Notes under the pieces: model-generated
Database searches by the model: none
Told to the model about the DNA's origin: nothing
What the model saw: only the letters and a program-made list of their open reading frames with translations
Translations under genes and position numbers: made by a program
Virus record (IMG/VR): IMGVR_UViG_3300042542_003555
Coordinates: 1-64,000 of that record
Reading direction: 5' to 3' (one strand)
Source of the DNA: a virus
Length of the DNA stretch: 64,000 bases
Shown here: positions 14,879 to 23,288 of the stretch, in pieces
How positions within the stretch are numbered: the stretch's first letter is position 1
How the letters are laid out: every line of letters starts with the position of its first letter

Positions 14879-15287
14879 GTGTCATATGTTCACGAAGTTG
14901 CCATGTTCTGTTGGCCAACTCTTTGAGTATAGCTGTACAGACTTCAACGACTTCTTCATGATATACCTTTTTCTCTAGAAGTTTAATCAAATCACCATCA
15001 CTCTCTAGATATGTATTCACATCGGATTTCAAGGTAAACCGAAACGGTTCCCAACCATATTCTTTTAGTTCATCTTCATCCATCTTACCCGTATAGTATT
15101 CCCATTTGACTTTCTTCATTCTGTGATAATCAAATGTAGCTTTCTTGACAGCAATTCTGTGTTTAGTCATAATATTAAGATATTTGCTGTGGAGATTTGG
15201 AATACGAATAATCTCACGGGAAGGTTCGGTCTCGTCAACAACAGAGTCTTTTTCCCAAAAGGATAATACTTGTTCTAGATTTTCCAT
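14850..15287 (-). CDS. uvsY: Recombination mediator UvsY
   Basis: A 145-aa protein at the standard position between gp3 and uvsW. UvsY loads the UvsX recombinase onto gp32-coated single-stranded DNA. T4-like features: RIPNLHSKYLNIMTKHRIAVKKA, the helix with KVKWEYYTGKMDEDE, and a C-terminal helical hexamerisation region (CTAILKELANRTWQLREHM). Length is near T4 UvsY (137 aa). The gene follows a strong early promoter. UvsX itself is not in the window. Confidence 0.9.
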   Translation of the reverse strand: MENLEQVLSFWEKDSVVDETEPSREIIRIPNLHSKYLNIMTKHRIAVKKATFDYHRMKKVKWEYYTGKMDEDELKEYGWEPFRFTLKSDVNTYLESDGDLIKLLEKKVYHEEVVEVCTAILKELANRTWQLREHMTHERFIQGAR

Positions 15288-15318
15288 AATAATTAAAGAT
15301 AGAATATAACCAGTTTCA

Positions 15319-15348
15319 ATTATAACATAGATGATTATTTGTTGTCAA
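15319..15348 (-). promoter_or_regulatory. Consensus sigma70 promoter of uvsY
   Basis: On the minus strand TTGACA (15348-15343), an 18-nt spacer and TATAAT (15324-15319), both exact consensus hexamers. It lies between gp3 (late) and uvsY (early), with the -35 overlapping the gp3 stop codon, and marks the border between the structural and recombination blocks. Confidence 0.9.
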
Positions 15349-15875
15349 GTTTTTTTGACATCATACCAAGAATATCTAAATGTTGCCGTGGCAGTCATGG
15401 TTGGCGTATCGGCATCTGTGGCATTAAACTGAATGGCAGATAAAGACACAGGAAAAACATCGGTGAACTTAACAGAAAGCTTTGGATTGTTCAGTGCGGT
15501 TAATACTGTTAACACACCATCAGAATATTGTGGTTTTGGTGAATTTCTAGAAACCGAAGATAGATTTTTTAAATTCCTGTATTCTTCAAAGTCAGTTGGA
15601 AAAGTCATACCTCTTAACCAATTATGAATCTCTAACCACGAATTCATATCTTCATCCACAATAAACGTAATATTTAATGGCTCATATACAAGTTTATCAC
15701 CAGGAATATAAAGGTCAACAAAAGGTGTTGGACGCACTATTTCTGATGTGGATACGCCAGGCAAATTAACTTCTTGACAAAAGTATTGAGTATTACTTAT
15801 TCTGGGAAAAGTCAATACAAACTTTGTAGATTGTAAAAAGTTAGTATTTTGTGGTTGAGGAATTAATTGCGGCAT
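15345..15875 (-). CDS. gp3: Tail completion/sheath-stabilising protein gp3-like
   Basis: A 176-aa beta-rich protein, the same length as T4 gp3, at the gp3 position (gp23-gp3-uvsY) known from aquatic T4-like phages. It shares tube-protein-like features: NFLQSTKFVLTFPRI, CQEVNLPGVSTSEI, PGDKLVYEPLNITFIVDEDMNSW and a C-terminal strand TATATFRYSWYDV. gp3 caps the tube end before head joining. Position drives the gp3 call; the fold could also be called a generic tail-tube relative. It is preceded by an exact late promoter and GGAG. Confidence 0.8.
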   Translation of the reverse strand: MPQLIPQPQNTNFLQSTKFVLTFPRISNTQYFCQEVNLPGVSTSEIVRPTPFVDLYIPGDKLVYEPLNITFIVDEDMNSWLEIHNWLRGMTFPTDFEEYRNLKNLSSVSRNSPKPQYSDGVLTVLTALNNPKLSVKFTDVFPVSLSAIQFNATDADTPTMTATATFRYSWYDVKKT

Positions 15876-15892
15876 GTTATCTCCTTATGGAG

Positions 15893-15900
15893 TATTTATA
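15893..15900 (-). promoter_or_regulatory. T4-type late promoter (TATAAATA) for gp3
   Basis: Exact TATAAATA on the minus strand, 18 nt before the gp3 ATG and immediately after the T-run of the gp23 terminator. Confidence 0.85.
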
Positions 15901-15901
15901 T

Positions 15902-15930
15902 AAAAAAAGAGGCTCCTTTTGGGAGCCTCT
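15902..15930 (-). terminator. Rho-independent terminator after gp23
   Basis: On the minus strand AGAGGCTCC (15930-15922) pairs with GGAGCCTCT (15916-15908) around a short loop, followed by seven T (15908-15902 region). A second, imperfect hairpin around AGCCACC/GGTGCT (about 15935-15954) sits between it and the gp23 stop. Confidence 0.92.
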
Positions 15931-15962
15931 CTTAAAGCACCACTCTTTGGTGGCTTCATCAA

Positions 15963-17288
15963 TTACATCAGATTCTTAACACCGAAGATTCTGTAGTAAA
16001 CATTGCTACGTGCTGATAGAGCACCATTGCCTTTTGTGATACCTTCAGCAAATGGGTTAGCTACCATGCCGTAACGAGTCTTGAATCCAATCTTTGGTTG
16101 GAATGTATACTGGTCAACAGCACGAACCATTTGTAGAGGAACGTATGGGCAGTAGAACAGACCAGCGTCATAAGGTGATGTACCCTTATATCCAACTGTT
16201 ACTAGTTCTTGGTTGCTTGTGTATCCACCGAAATATGGATCGATGTATACTTTGATACGTCCATGTAGCAATCCAGCGAATGTATTGCCTGTGTCATCTA
16301 CTTGCAGATCAGCTTGTAGAGCAGGTGTATATTGCAGAACACCAGCCATAGCCATAGCGGAAGCAACGTCTGAAGAAACGATCAGAACGTTACCTTTTCC
16401 TCTACGAGTCTGCTTTGCGATAACGTTAGCATCACGTTCAATTTGGAAAATTAGACCTTTGAAACGCTCAACTGACCAACGGCCATTTGAATCTGTGTCT
16501 AAGTCAAAGTAACCAGCAGTTGTTGTACCATACTGAGCACCAGCAACAGCAGTTGCATAGATTGTACGGATAACTTCACGGTTGATTTCAGCTAGAATTT
16601 CTGTAGACAGAATGTTGCTTAGTTCTGTCTCAGCATCTAGACCATGAATTGCTTTCAGGTCTTGTGCTAGTTCTAGTGAGTATTCAGCCTTTAGCGCACG
16701 GCTTTGAGCAGTTACGGAAACTTTCTCAATGCTGAATGCCATTTGCTGGAATGCAGCGTTGCTCTCTGAACCCAAGAATTCAGCAGTTGCAGTTGGTAAG
16801 CCAATACCTGTTGTATAAGCGTTAGCTGCAAGGCTAGCAATTGGGTTAGTACCAACGTCAGTTGCTGGAGTACCAGCAAAGCCGTATGGATTGTTTTGTG
16901 AGCTAGTACCAGAGAAGATTGTGTTAGCTTCGTTGTAGAAAGCTTCACCACCATTTTGGTTAGCATATCTTGCTCTCATTGCAAAGATCAGTCCTGTAGG
17001 ACCTGTCATTGGCTGAACGCCAGCAACATCATAAGCAATCAGATTAGGTAATGCACGACGGACTAACGAGATCAGGATTGGATCAAAGTTCTGAACACCG
17101 CCTGTGATGTTAGTTGGACCTACTGAAGTTGTTTCGTTCAGCAGACCAGCGTCTTGTTGCATAGCTGCTTGCTGGTTCTCAAGAACCATTGCAGTAACAG
17201 CCTTCTTATATGGGTCCTTAATTGCTTCTAGTTCTGGATGATCCAGAACAGGAGCCCATTTCTGTTTTAGTTGTTCGGAAAGATACAT
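15963..17288 (-). CDS. gp23: Major capsid protein gp23
   Basis: A 441-aa precursor of the major head protein (HK97 fold). The N-terminal delta region has LKQKWAPVLDHPELEAI and ends at LLNE-TTSVG; LNE52 matches the (I/L)xE site cut by prohead protease gp21. The mature protein begins near residue 53 with NITGGVQNFDPILISLVRRALPN and has the conserved GVQPMTGPTGLIFAMRARY. Somewhat shorter than T4 gp23 (521 aa), as in cyanophages. It has a strong ribosome site (AAGGAGAC), a near-consensus late promoter and a strong terminator. Confidence 0.98.
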   Translation of the reverse strand: MYLSEQLKQKWAPVLDHPELEAIKDPYKKAVTAMVLENQQAAMQQDAGLLNETTSVGPTNITGGVQNFDPILISLVRRALPNLIAYDVAGVQPMTGPTGLIFAMRARYANQNGGEAFYNEANTIFSGTSSQNNPYGFAGTPATDVGTNPIASLAANAYTTGIGLPTATAEFLGSESNAAFQQMAFSIEKVSVTAQSRALKAEYSLELAQDLKAIHGLDAETELSNILSTEILAEINREVIRTIYATAVAGAQYGTTTAGYFDLDTDSNGRWSVERFKGLIFQIERDANVIAKQTRRGKGNVLIVSSDVASAMAMAGVLQYTPALQADLQVDDTGNTFAGLLHGRIKVYIDPYFGGYTSNQELVTVGYKGTSPYDAGLFYCPYVPLQMVRAVDQYTFQPKIGFKTRYGMVANPFAEGITKGNGALSARSNVYYRIFGVKNLM

Positions 17289-17316
17289 CTAAGTCTCCTT
17301 TTTGTTATTGGTTTTT

Positions 17317-17324
17317 TATTTATT
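17317..17324 (-). promoter_or_regulatory. Late promoter candidate (AATAAATA) for gp23
   Basis: AATAAATA on the minus strand, one base off TATAAATA, 29 nt before the gp23 ATG. It overlaps the gp22 stop codon. The same variant at the same distance recurs before gp19 and gp13. Confidence 0.55.
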
Positions 17325-18468
17325 TCGCCAAAGTTTTTGTAATAGCCTGAGCGTAAGCATTCATCATTGGATCTGAAGATTTTGGATCTTTCTTATCTTC
17401 ATCATCAATTTGAATTTCTTCATTCAGATCAGACGATTCGGCAGCTTTAACTTGACTTGGGAAATATGATTCCTTGATTGTCTCTAGTTTCTCTCCGAAA
17501 TCTTCTTCAGTAGTAAATTCAAGACTCTCTGCGAGTGCTTTGACTTTTTCTACTTGAGTCTGTGTAAGGCCTTCACAAGCTGCGTGGATAGCCTCCATTT
17601 TTCTGTGTTCGTTAATCGCTTTTGTGAACTCAACGTTCTTTTGAATTTCTTCGTTTAGAGCGTCTTCTAGTTCTTCAACACGACCAACTAATTCTTCTAC
17701 AGCGTCAACTTTTTCTTCTGGAATATCAATGTATGATTCTACGAATAGATTACGCAGTTTACCAATGAATTCTTCAACGATTTCGGCACGTAGACCTCTT
17801 TCGACTGCTAGTTCATTTTGTTGCATCCATTCTTCAACCATATAATTCAAATATTCATCCAGTTTTTCTGCTAAGTCTTCCTTGATTTGTTCAACAGCAA
17901 CTTGGAATTCTTCTGTCAAATTAGTTTCCATTGACTCAACAATAGTTTCTACTCTTGATAGAACAGCAGCTTCAAAAATAGTTGTTGCTTTGTTTCTGAA
18001 TTCTTCAGATAGGTTCTCACCTTCTAATAGAGCAGCAACATCGTCAGACATATCAATGCCTTCATGATATGATTGGAATGTAGCGCCTGGATTCATAGGC
18101 ATTGTTTGTGGTGCCAATTTACCAGCGATACGGTCACGAATGTTAGCCATATCTGTAGCATCTGATTGCTGAATTGTTCTTAGATCACCACGACCCATTG
18201 TTTCTTGTGGTTGTGATGCTAGTTTCTTCATTGGCTCTGAACCCACAGGAGGTGTTGCTCCTGGAGGAGTTGCTGTTGGTGTACCTTTAGTGTAATCTGG
18301 TGCATCATCATCATTTTTGGTTGGATCGTCACCGATTGAACCTACATCTTTTGTGCCATAAGCCACGCTTGATGGAAGTCTTGAAGTTTGATCTTGGCCA
18401 CCTCTTTTAGATGCAACAGATGCGTCTAAAATTTCCTTAGCGGCTTCAGAAAGATTAAATTTAGGCAT
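17320..18468 (-). CDS. gp22: Prohead core scaffolding protein gp22
   Basis: A 382-aa acidic, mostly helical scaffold around which gp23 assembles; it is later degraded by gp21. The N-terminal ~130 residues are low-complexity (DDPTKNDDDAPD, TATPPGATPP). Then come EGENLSEEFRNKATTIFEAAV, a segment typical of gp22 in this group, a long coiled-coil stretch and the AESLEFTTEEDFGEKLETIKESYF region near the C terminus. Longer than T4 gp22 (269 aa). Preceded by an exact late promoter. Confidence 0.94.
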   Translation of the reverse strand: MPKFNLSEAAKEILDASVASKRGGQDQTSRLPSSVAYGTKDVGSIGDDPTKNDDDAPDYTKGTPTATPPGATPPVGSEPMKKLASQPQETMGRGDLRTIQQSDATDMANIRDRIAGKLAPQTMPMNPGATFQSYHEGIDMSDDVAALLEGENLSEEFRNKATTIFEAAVLSRVETIVESMETNLTEEFQVAVEQIKEDLAEKLDEYLNYMVEEWMQQNELAVERGLRAEIVEEFIGKLRNLFVESYIDIPEEKVDAVEELVGRVEELEDALNEEIQKNVEFTKAINEHRKMEAIHAACEGLTQTQVEKVKALAESLEFTTEEDFGEKLETIKESYFPSQVKAAESSDLNEEIQIDDEDKKDPKSSDPMMNAYAQAITKTLAK

Positions 18469-18499
18469 TTTAGAAATCTCCTTGTTTTTCTATATTGGA

Positions 18500-18507
18500 T
18501 ATTTATA
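18500..18507 (-). promoter_or_regulatory. T4-type late promoter (TATAAATA) for gp22
   Basis: Exact TATAAATA on the minus strand, 32 nt before the gp22 ATG, in the short gap after gp21. A GGAG ribosome site lies between it and the ATG. Confidence 0.85.
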
Positions 18508-18508
18508 A

Positions 18509-19153
18509 TTAAAGTTTTTTTATGAAGTTTTCAAATATGCGTAGACTTACTTCTTCAATCTCTTTTCTACTCGCTTTTTTAATTTGCTGAATAGCTTTTG
18601 ATTGATCCATTTCTGTCCAAACGCCATCTACTAACATCCATTCTTTGCCTTCCATAATACCCTCAACAAAAGCTCCGGGTGCGGAAGGATCTGCTACAAT
18701 ATCAGCCGCTGTGGCAAGATAAAAATCTGGTTGAACTACATTAACTCCATTGACATTTTTAAGAGAACCCATACCTCTAGACGAAACACCTAAACATGCT
18801 CCACCTTCAATAAGTTTCTTAGCAATGTTTCCCATCGGGGTGTCTAAGATTTTTGCTTTACCAATCCATTGAGTACCATCCTCATGTAAAGATGATATAA
18901 GAATTGCTGTACGTTCTAGATTGATTGTAGGTGTATCAGGATGACCTAATTCACCAAAAGCACGATTTTTGTTAATGTATTCTTCTGTGTAACGATGAAC
19001 TTCTTTTTTCATCGTATTGTATTCGTACAGGCGGCCGTTTTTATTTTTCTTTTCGGCAACAAGAAACGGACCTTGAATGTATAATTGTTTTTGGCCGTCT
19101 TTATCTTCTGTGAGATATTCAACAGTCTCAAAAACTTCTTTAATTAGTTTCAT
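18509..19153 (-). CDS. gp21: Prohead core protease gp21
   Basis: A 214-aa serine protease with the herpesvirus-assemblin-like fold. It cuts scaffold, internal proteins and gp23 at (I/L)xE sites during head maturation. Catalytic His71 lies in FGELGHPDTPTINLERTA, and the catalytic Ser is in LGVSSRGMGSL (124-125). The N terminus MKLIKEVFETVEYLTED has its own possible cleavage site. Length matches T4 gp21 (212 aa). Its ATG overlaps the upstream gene's stop by 4 nt. Confidence 0.96.
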   Translation of the reverse strand: MKLIKEVFETVEYLTEDKDGQKQLYIQGPFLVAEKKNKNGRLYEYNTMKKEVHRYTEEYINKNRAFGELGHPDTPTINLERTAILISSLHEDGTQWIGKAKILDTPMGNIAKKLIEGGACLGVSSRGMGSLKNVNGVNVVQPDFYLATAADIVADPSAPGAFVEGIMEGKEWMLVDGVWTEMDQSKAIQQIKKASRKEIEEVSLRIFENFIKKL

Positions 19154-19584
19154 ATTCCCATTGCCTTTCTTTTACCTATGGATCTTTGTCTTTTTCTTAG
19201 TGCCTGTTGTAGTTTTGCTCTACGCTTGTATCTAGATTTAACGGCACCTAATCTTCTTTTTTGTTGTTCCTGTGATGACATACGAACCATTTTTCCACCA
19301 CGTATTGTGTACCCTTTTATGGCAGAAAACTTCTTTCTTGTCTGCATTTTTCCACCACGAACACGCACACGTACAACTTTAACTCTACCTGCTTTTTGAC
19401 TATTTTTAGCCTCGTTTAATTCTTCTATACTTAAATCACAATCTAGTTCATCATACATTTCATAAACTAGACTCAGTTTTTTTTCAAACAATTTTGCTTT
19501 AATTTTTTGGTTAATGAATTGTTCTAGCTTCTCTTTAGCTTCTATTAATTTACCTTCAAGAACTAGATTAACAATCTCTTTCAT
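19150..19584 (-). CDS. gp68: Prohead core protein, gp68-like
   Basis: A 144-aa protein just upstream of gp21. The N-terminal half is a charged helix (EIVNLVLEGKLIEAKEKL), and the C-terminal half is extremely basic (VKVVRVRVRGGKMQTRKKF, IRGGKMVRMSSQEQQKRR, KRRAKLQQALRKRQRS). This two-part design and position resemble T4-like gp68, a minor prohead core component. LIE15 near the N terminus fits a gp21 site. The basic tail would suit binding of the acidic scaffold or DNA. The name rests on position and composition. Confidence 0.75.
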   Translation of the reverse strand: MKEIVNLVLEGKLIEAKEKLEQFINQKIKAKLFEKKLSLVYEMYDELDCDLSIEELNEAKNSQKAGRVKVVRVRVRGGKMQTRKKFSAIKGYTIRGGKMVRMSSQEQQKRRLGAVKSRYKRRAKLQQALRKRQRSIGKRKAMGI

Positions 19585-20133
19585 TTATGGGGTGACGCTA
19601 TATGGCGGATAGTTAAATGCAGCAGGATCATTAAACTGACCACGTTGATAATACGCATTATCTTTACGTAGTTCTAGAATGATTGTATAACTTGCATTTG
19701 CAATTTGTCCACGGGTGTGAATACTAATATCACCGTTTGTATTGGCATTCACACTAGGATTTCTAATAGTAATCCAATTTCCAGCACCATCATATTCTCC
19801 ATTACCCTGCATGAACAAAATTGGAATTCCAGAATCTGGCTCTGCATTCACATGATTATTTGCTCTCCAATATAGTTCTACTGATCCTGATCCTGTATCC
19901 GTATCATACCAGCAACGATTAACAGTCAACCCATAATATGGTTTAGCTGTGTTACTTACGCTTAAACCACTTCTTAAAGGAACATTATTAGCATCTAATG
20001 CACCATATAATGTGTTTGCTTGAATTCTAGCAATATTTTCTTCTTGTGCTGAACCATCAAAAAGGCCAGTTAATTTAATAACCGCCATTTGTGTATCGTC
20101 TTTTAGAACTTGATATGAAAATGCGTTAGCCAT
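19585..20133 (-). CDS. Putative virion structural protein, 182 aa
   Basis: Located between the gp68-like and 165-aa genes, inside the prohead cluster. The sequence is all-beta: TQMAVIKLTGLFDGS, RSGLSVSNTAKPYYGLTVNRCWYD, SVELYWRANN, NGEYDGAGNWITI and ASYTIILELRK. There is no T4 counterpart at this site. The beta-sandwich pattern and neighbourhood suggest a capsid decoration or head-associated protein. That is inference; no named family is recognised. Confidence 0.75.
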   Translation of the reverse strand: MANAFSYQVLKDDTQMAVIKLTGLFDGSAQEENIARIQANTLYGALDANNVPLRSGLSVSNTAKPYYGLTVNRCWYDTDTGSGSVELYWRANNHVNAEPDSGIPILFMQGNGEYDGAGNWITIRNPSVNANTNGDISIHTRGQIANASYTIILELRKDNAYYQRGQFNDPAAFNYPPYSVTP

Positions 20134-20136
20134 TCT

Positions 20137-20634
20137 TTAATCCTTAGTTTTATAAGTTACATGTTTCCAAGCAAAATCTGCTACTTTTTTAAAGTGACTT
20201 TTACTTTTATGAGCCATTTGAGAAATCTTTTCTTTGTTCTCATCATTCACCGCACCATGTACTTTCAAAATAGCATTTGCTGTTTGTACATCAACTTTCA
20301 TTGAAGAACCGTCTTTAAATTTGACTGACTTTGCCTGACTATTATTTACAATGTTCTTCAAATGATGCATTACATTTTCTTCTAATGGCTCTAATTGCAA
20401 TTCTACTTCTTCGTTTGCCCAGTTTTTTACTTGATATGGTATAGTAATATACTTATTTAATTTATCTATCTGATAAAGAGCAACACGTTGCCCGTTTGGA
20501 AATTCACGAATCGATCTTCTACGCATCACAAGAGTTGGTGGAGGATCTGCCGGCTTAGAACTAAACACGCCAGGCATACCATCAATGTCTTCATCTATCT
20601 TGTGATCGGCAATAAAATCTTTTAGAGATTTCAT
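20137..20634 (-). CDS. Hypothetical head-associated protein with capsid-targeting-like N terminus
   Basis: A 165-aa protein of unknown function in the prohead cluster. Its N terminus, MKSLKDFIADHKIDE, resembles the capsid-targeting sequence of T4 internal proteins (MKTYQEFIAEA) and contains IDE15, a possible gp21 cleavage site. The body is basic, with RRRSIREFPNGQRVALYQID, a beta segment and a C-terminal helix rich in Lys and His. It probably enters the prohead core. Its start overlaps the end of the gp67-like gene by 4 nt. Confidence 0.75.
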   Translation of the reverse strand: MKSLKDFIADHKIDEDIDGMPGVFSSKPADPPPTLVMRRRSIREFPNGQRVALYQIDKLNKYITIPYQVKNWANEEVELQLEPLEENVMHHLKNIVNNSQAKSVKFKDGSSMKVDVQTANAILKVHGAVNDENKEKISQMAHKSKSHFKKVADFAWKHVTYKTKD

Positions 20635-20840
20635 TCTTCGTCAATTCCTTCTTCTTGCTCATCATTCAGTTCTTCTGAATTGTCATATTCTTGCTCTTGT
20701 GTAACTAAGCCTTGTGCAATTTCTTGTTTTTTCATTTCAATGTGTGAATGAACTCTATCTTGAATGTCAGCATAAAGAGCATCACGCATTGCCACTGCAT
20801 CGTCTTGAATTGCATAATCTATAATTGCTCTGGTATTCAT
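20631..20840 (-). CDS. gp67: Prohead core protein gp67-like
   Basis: A 69-aa protein directly after portal gp20, the place of T4 gene 67. The N-terminal helix with DDAVAMRDALYADIQDRVHSHIEMKKQEIAQ resembles the gp67 type, and the C terminus is strongly acidic (EELNDEQEEGIDEE), as in T4 gp67 (80 aa), which is an internal scaffold component needed for head shape. Preceded by an exact late promoter. Confidence 0.78.
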   Translation of the reverse strand: MNTRAIIDYAIQDDAVAMRDALYADIQDRVHSHIEMKKQEIAQGLVTQEQEYDNSEELNDEQEEGIDEE

Positions 20841-20872
20841 AATTTTCCTTTATTTAAAAATACGACAAATTT

Positions 20873-20880
20873 TATTTATA
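20873..20880 (-). promoter_or_regulatory. T4-type late promoter (TATAAATA) for gp67 and the prohead genes
   Basis: Exact TATAAATA on the minus strand, 33 nt before the gp67 ATG, overlapping the stop codon of gp20. AAGGA sits between it and the ATG. Confidence 0.85.
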
Positions 20881-22612
20881 ATATTCTTGTCAATCTTCTT
20901 ACCATAGAATTTTCAGATAAACTTAAATCGGCAGATGAATTAACTGCTTTAGGTTTTCTCTGTTGTGGCTTTTGTGTATCTATTGCAGAATTCTGTTGTG
21001 GTGCCTGTGAAAGATTTTGCTGCGACATTGTATCTTGTTGCTGTTGCATTTGTTGTTGCTGTGCATCCATTTGGATATCAGTCATCATTTTTTGTTGTGC
21101 AACAGCATTTTGCACTTCAGTAGGCACTTCAAATCCTGCTTTCTTTTCATCATCAATTTCTTTATCAATGAGTTTGATTTCATCATCGTCCATGCGTAGA
21201 ACATTTCTACGTATCCAACCCATCGAATAATATGTTCCGGTATATGGATCAACTTGCTGCAACAGAGTTAATCTATTTGCCATTAGTTCTGCTTCTTTTA
21301 GTTCAGCGAAATTATTATCTTTAATAAAGTCATAGTACATATGTTCTTTGAATTCTGTGAATTCCACATCAGTACATACGCCTTTTAGTACACATTGAAT
21401 TCTCAATGCTTGATCAAATAATTCGGAAAACTTGTTACGTAATCTGTCAATAAATTTTGCAAATTTTAATTCATCTCTAGTAATTTCAGATGAACGACCA
21501 ATAGTAAAACCAGAAGATGATTCTAATCGTGAGATAGGTACGCTTAGTGATTTGTATAGTTTCTTCTCAAAATATTTTACGTCCTCTAATTCACCTAAAT
21601 TTTGACCACCAGGCAATGTGGTAATCTCTGTTCCTTTTCCACCTTCTCTACGTGGTAACCAAAAGTCTTCCATCATTGATAGAAACTTACGATCATCACG
21701 AACTTCACCTGTGTTTGCATCATAAACAAGTTTGTTCTTGTACTTGATCATGATATCACGCAGATATTGTTCTGCTTTGAGTTTTGGTAAGTTACCTACA
21801 TCAATGTAAAAGATTCTACGCTCTGGTGCTCTAGAAATACGGTAGATAACAGTTGCATCTTCAATCATACGCAATTGATTAAGAGGCTTGATTGCTTTAT
21901 GTAAATATGAGAGAACAACTGCTCTACGAGAATCCATCAGACCAGAATTGATATTAATGATGGAGTCTTTTGTAATTCTTGTGCCTACTGGTCCATAGCT
22001 TGACTGTGTACCAGTAATTGCCTTGTCATTATAAATGTAATACTCATTAATTGTTGCCATTATTTCTACGCCAGTTCTTTCGTCTTTCTTTTTTCTCAAT
22101 TCACGAACTTTGCGTATTTTTCTTGGATCAACATAGCGTAATTCTTTAATACCCGCAATTGGATTTTCTCTATCAATAATAATATGATAGAACAATCTAC
22201 CATCAATGTAATATCTTCTAAAGATATCTTGAGCCATATTATTATAATTCAACAGTCTCAGGACAGTTGAGAATTCATCTTGAATTGCTTTTTTGATTTT
22301 GTCTGGCTGCTTTAAGTCATCCATAATCAATTTGACGTTTTTACCATCGTCATCTTGTACAATGGCTTCATTGATAATATCATCAATAGCAGATTCAATT
22401 TCCGGCTGCATAGCCATCTCTCTATATCGAGAGATTAGTTCTACTTCATTTTTTGCAGTACCATCAAGGTCAACATATGTACCATAATAGGCCGCAGAAG
22501 TAATCGTTAGTGCGCCGTCATCACTGCTTGGTGGAGCAAATGATTGTTGCACTAACGAATCTTCTTCAGCCTTTTGCCTCGATATCGTAAAGCCAAATAA
22601 ATTTAAAGCCAA
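20876..22612 (-). CDS. gp20: Portal vertex protein gp20
   Basis: A 578-aa dodecameric portal subunit through which DNA is packaged. Conserved regions include AAYYGTYVDLDGTAKNE, YREMAMQPEIESAIDDIINEAI, LYHIII-like RLFYHIIIDRENP, the long PERRIFYIDVGNLPKLKAEQYL and FWLPRREGGKGTEITTLPGG. The C terminus is glutamine-rich (MDAQQQQMQQQQD). The start codon appears to be TTG (22610-22612) with AAGGAGA at good spacing and no ATG nearby. Length is near T4 gp20 (524 aa). Confidence 0.97.
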   Translation of the reverse strand: MALNLFGFTISRQKAEEDSLVQQSFAPPSSDDGALTITSAAYYGTYVDLDGTAKNEVELISRYREMAMQPEIESAIDDIINEAIVQDDDGKNVKLIMDDLKQPDKIKKAIQDEFSTVLRLLNYNNMAQDIFRRYYIDGRLFYHIIIDRENPIAGIKELRYVDPRKIRKVRELRKKKDERTGVEIMATINEYYIYNDKAITGTQSSYGPVGTRITKDSIININSGLMDSRRAVVLSYLHKAIKPLNQLRMIEDATVIYRISRAPERRIFYIDVGNLPKLKAEQYLRDIMIKYKNKLVYDANTGEVRDDRKFLSMMEDFWLPRREGGKGTEITTLPGGQNLGELEDVKYFEKKLYKSLSVPISRLESSSGFTIGRSSEITRDELKFAKFIDRLRNKFSELFDQALRIQCVLKGVCTDVEFTEFKEHMYYDFIKDNNFAELKEAELMANRLTLLQQVDPYTGTYYSMGWIRRNVLRMDDDEIKLIDKEIDDEKKAGFEVPTEVQNAVAQQKMMTDIQMDAQQQQMQQQQDTMSQQNLSQAPQQNSAIDTQKPQQRKPKAVNSSADLSLSENSMVRRLTRIL

Positions 22613-22663
22613 GATATTTCTCCTTACATTACAATACTGTTAATTTCAATTTTTTGTGAAAAA

Positions 22664-23251
22664 TTATCCAGGATTTTTCTGATCCGTAGTATCACTGATC
22701 CAATACTGATATGCAAATGTTATTGTAAATTCTTCGATAGAGTCGTTATCTCCCCAATTTAAATCGATAGGAGAAACGTCTACTGGGAAAGCATCTACAA
22801 ATGTATATTTTTTGATACCAGCTCCACCTGATTTTGAATACTGAGTGACACCCAACTGAGCAAAATAATCTAGTTTATTTGCAGGATCAGAACTTTGTCT
22901 TCTATTTCCAGCATGGGAGTTAACGTAATCTAACCATCTTTCAAATGTATTTTTAATTTTAAAATCTTCATCATTAATTACGGTTACTGTCCAGTCTGCA
23001 AAAGTTCTGTTGCCAGCAAATTTAACCTCACGACCAAAGTATGGAACATTTACTGTACCAATAGTTGATCCTGGAAGTTGAGCGGCTCTTACTAAAAATC
23101 TTGAAGTCTCTGCAATTCCTTGCCCTGCCAAGGATTGAACTCCTGGTAGTGTTTCGAGGGCTCTTGGAAGTCTTAATGTAACTTCAAATAAGTTAGCACG
23201 GGCTCCATCACCCAACATATTACTTCTGAATGAAGAAATGTTAAACGCCAT
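22664..23251 (-). CDS. gp19: Tail tube protein gp19
   Basis: A 195-aa tube subunit whose hexamers stack around the ruler to form the inner tail tube. Family features: the ARANLFEVTLRLP opening, FLVRAAQLPGSTIGTVNVPYFGREVKFAGNRTF (written here in overlapping parts: RAAQLPGSTIG, PYFGREVKFAG), DWTVTVINDEDF, and a C-terminal DAFPVDVSPIDLNW and EFTITFAYQYW. T4 gp19 is 163 aa. It follows sheath gp18 and has a GGAG site and a near-consensus late promoter. Confidence 0.96.
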   Translation of the reverse strand: MAFNISSFRSNMLGDGARANLFEVTLRLPRALETLPGVQSLAGQGIAETSRFLVRAAQLPGSTIGTVNVPYFGREVKFAGNRTFADWTVTVINDEDFKIKNTFERWLDYVNSHAGNRRQSSDPANKLDYFAQLGVTQYSKSGGAGIKKYTFVDAFPVDVSPIDLNWGDNDSIEEFTITFAYQYWISDTTDQKNPG

Positions 23252-23280
23252 TTAAATTCTCCTTATTTGTTGGTTTATGT

Positions 23281-23288
23281 TATTTATT
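23281..23288 (-). promoter_or_regulatory. Late promoter candidate (AATAAATA) for gp19
   Basis: AATAAATA on the minus strand, 30 nt before the gp19 ATG, overlapping the gp18 stop codon. One base differs from TATAAATA. Confidence 0.5.
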
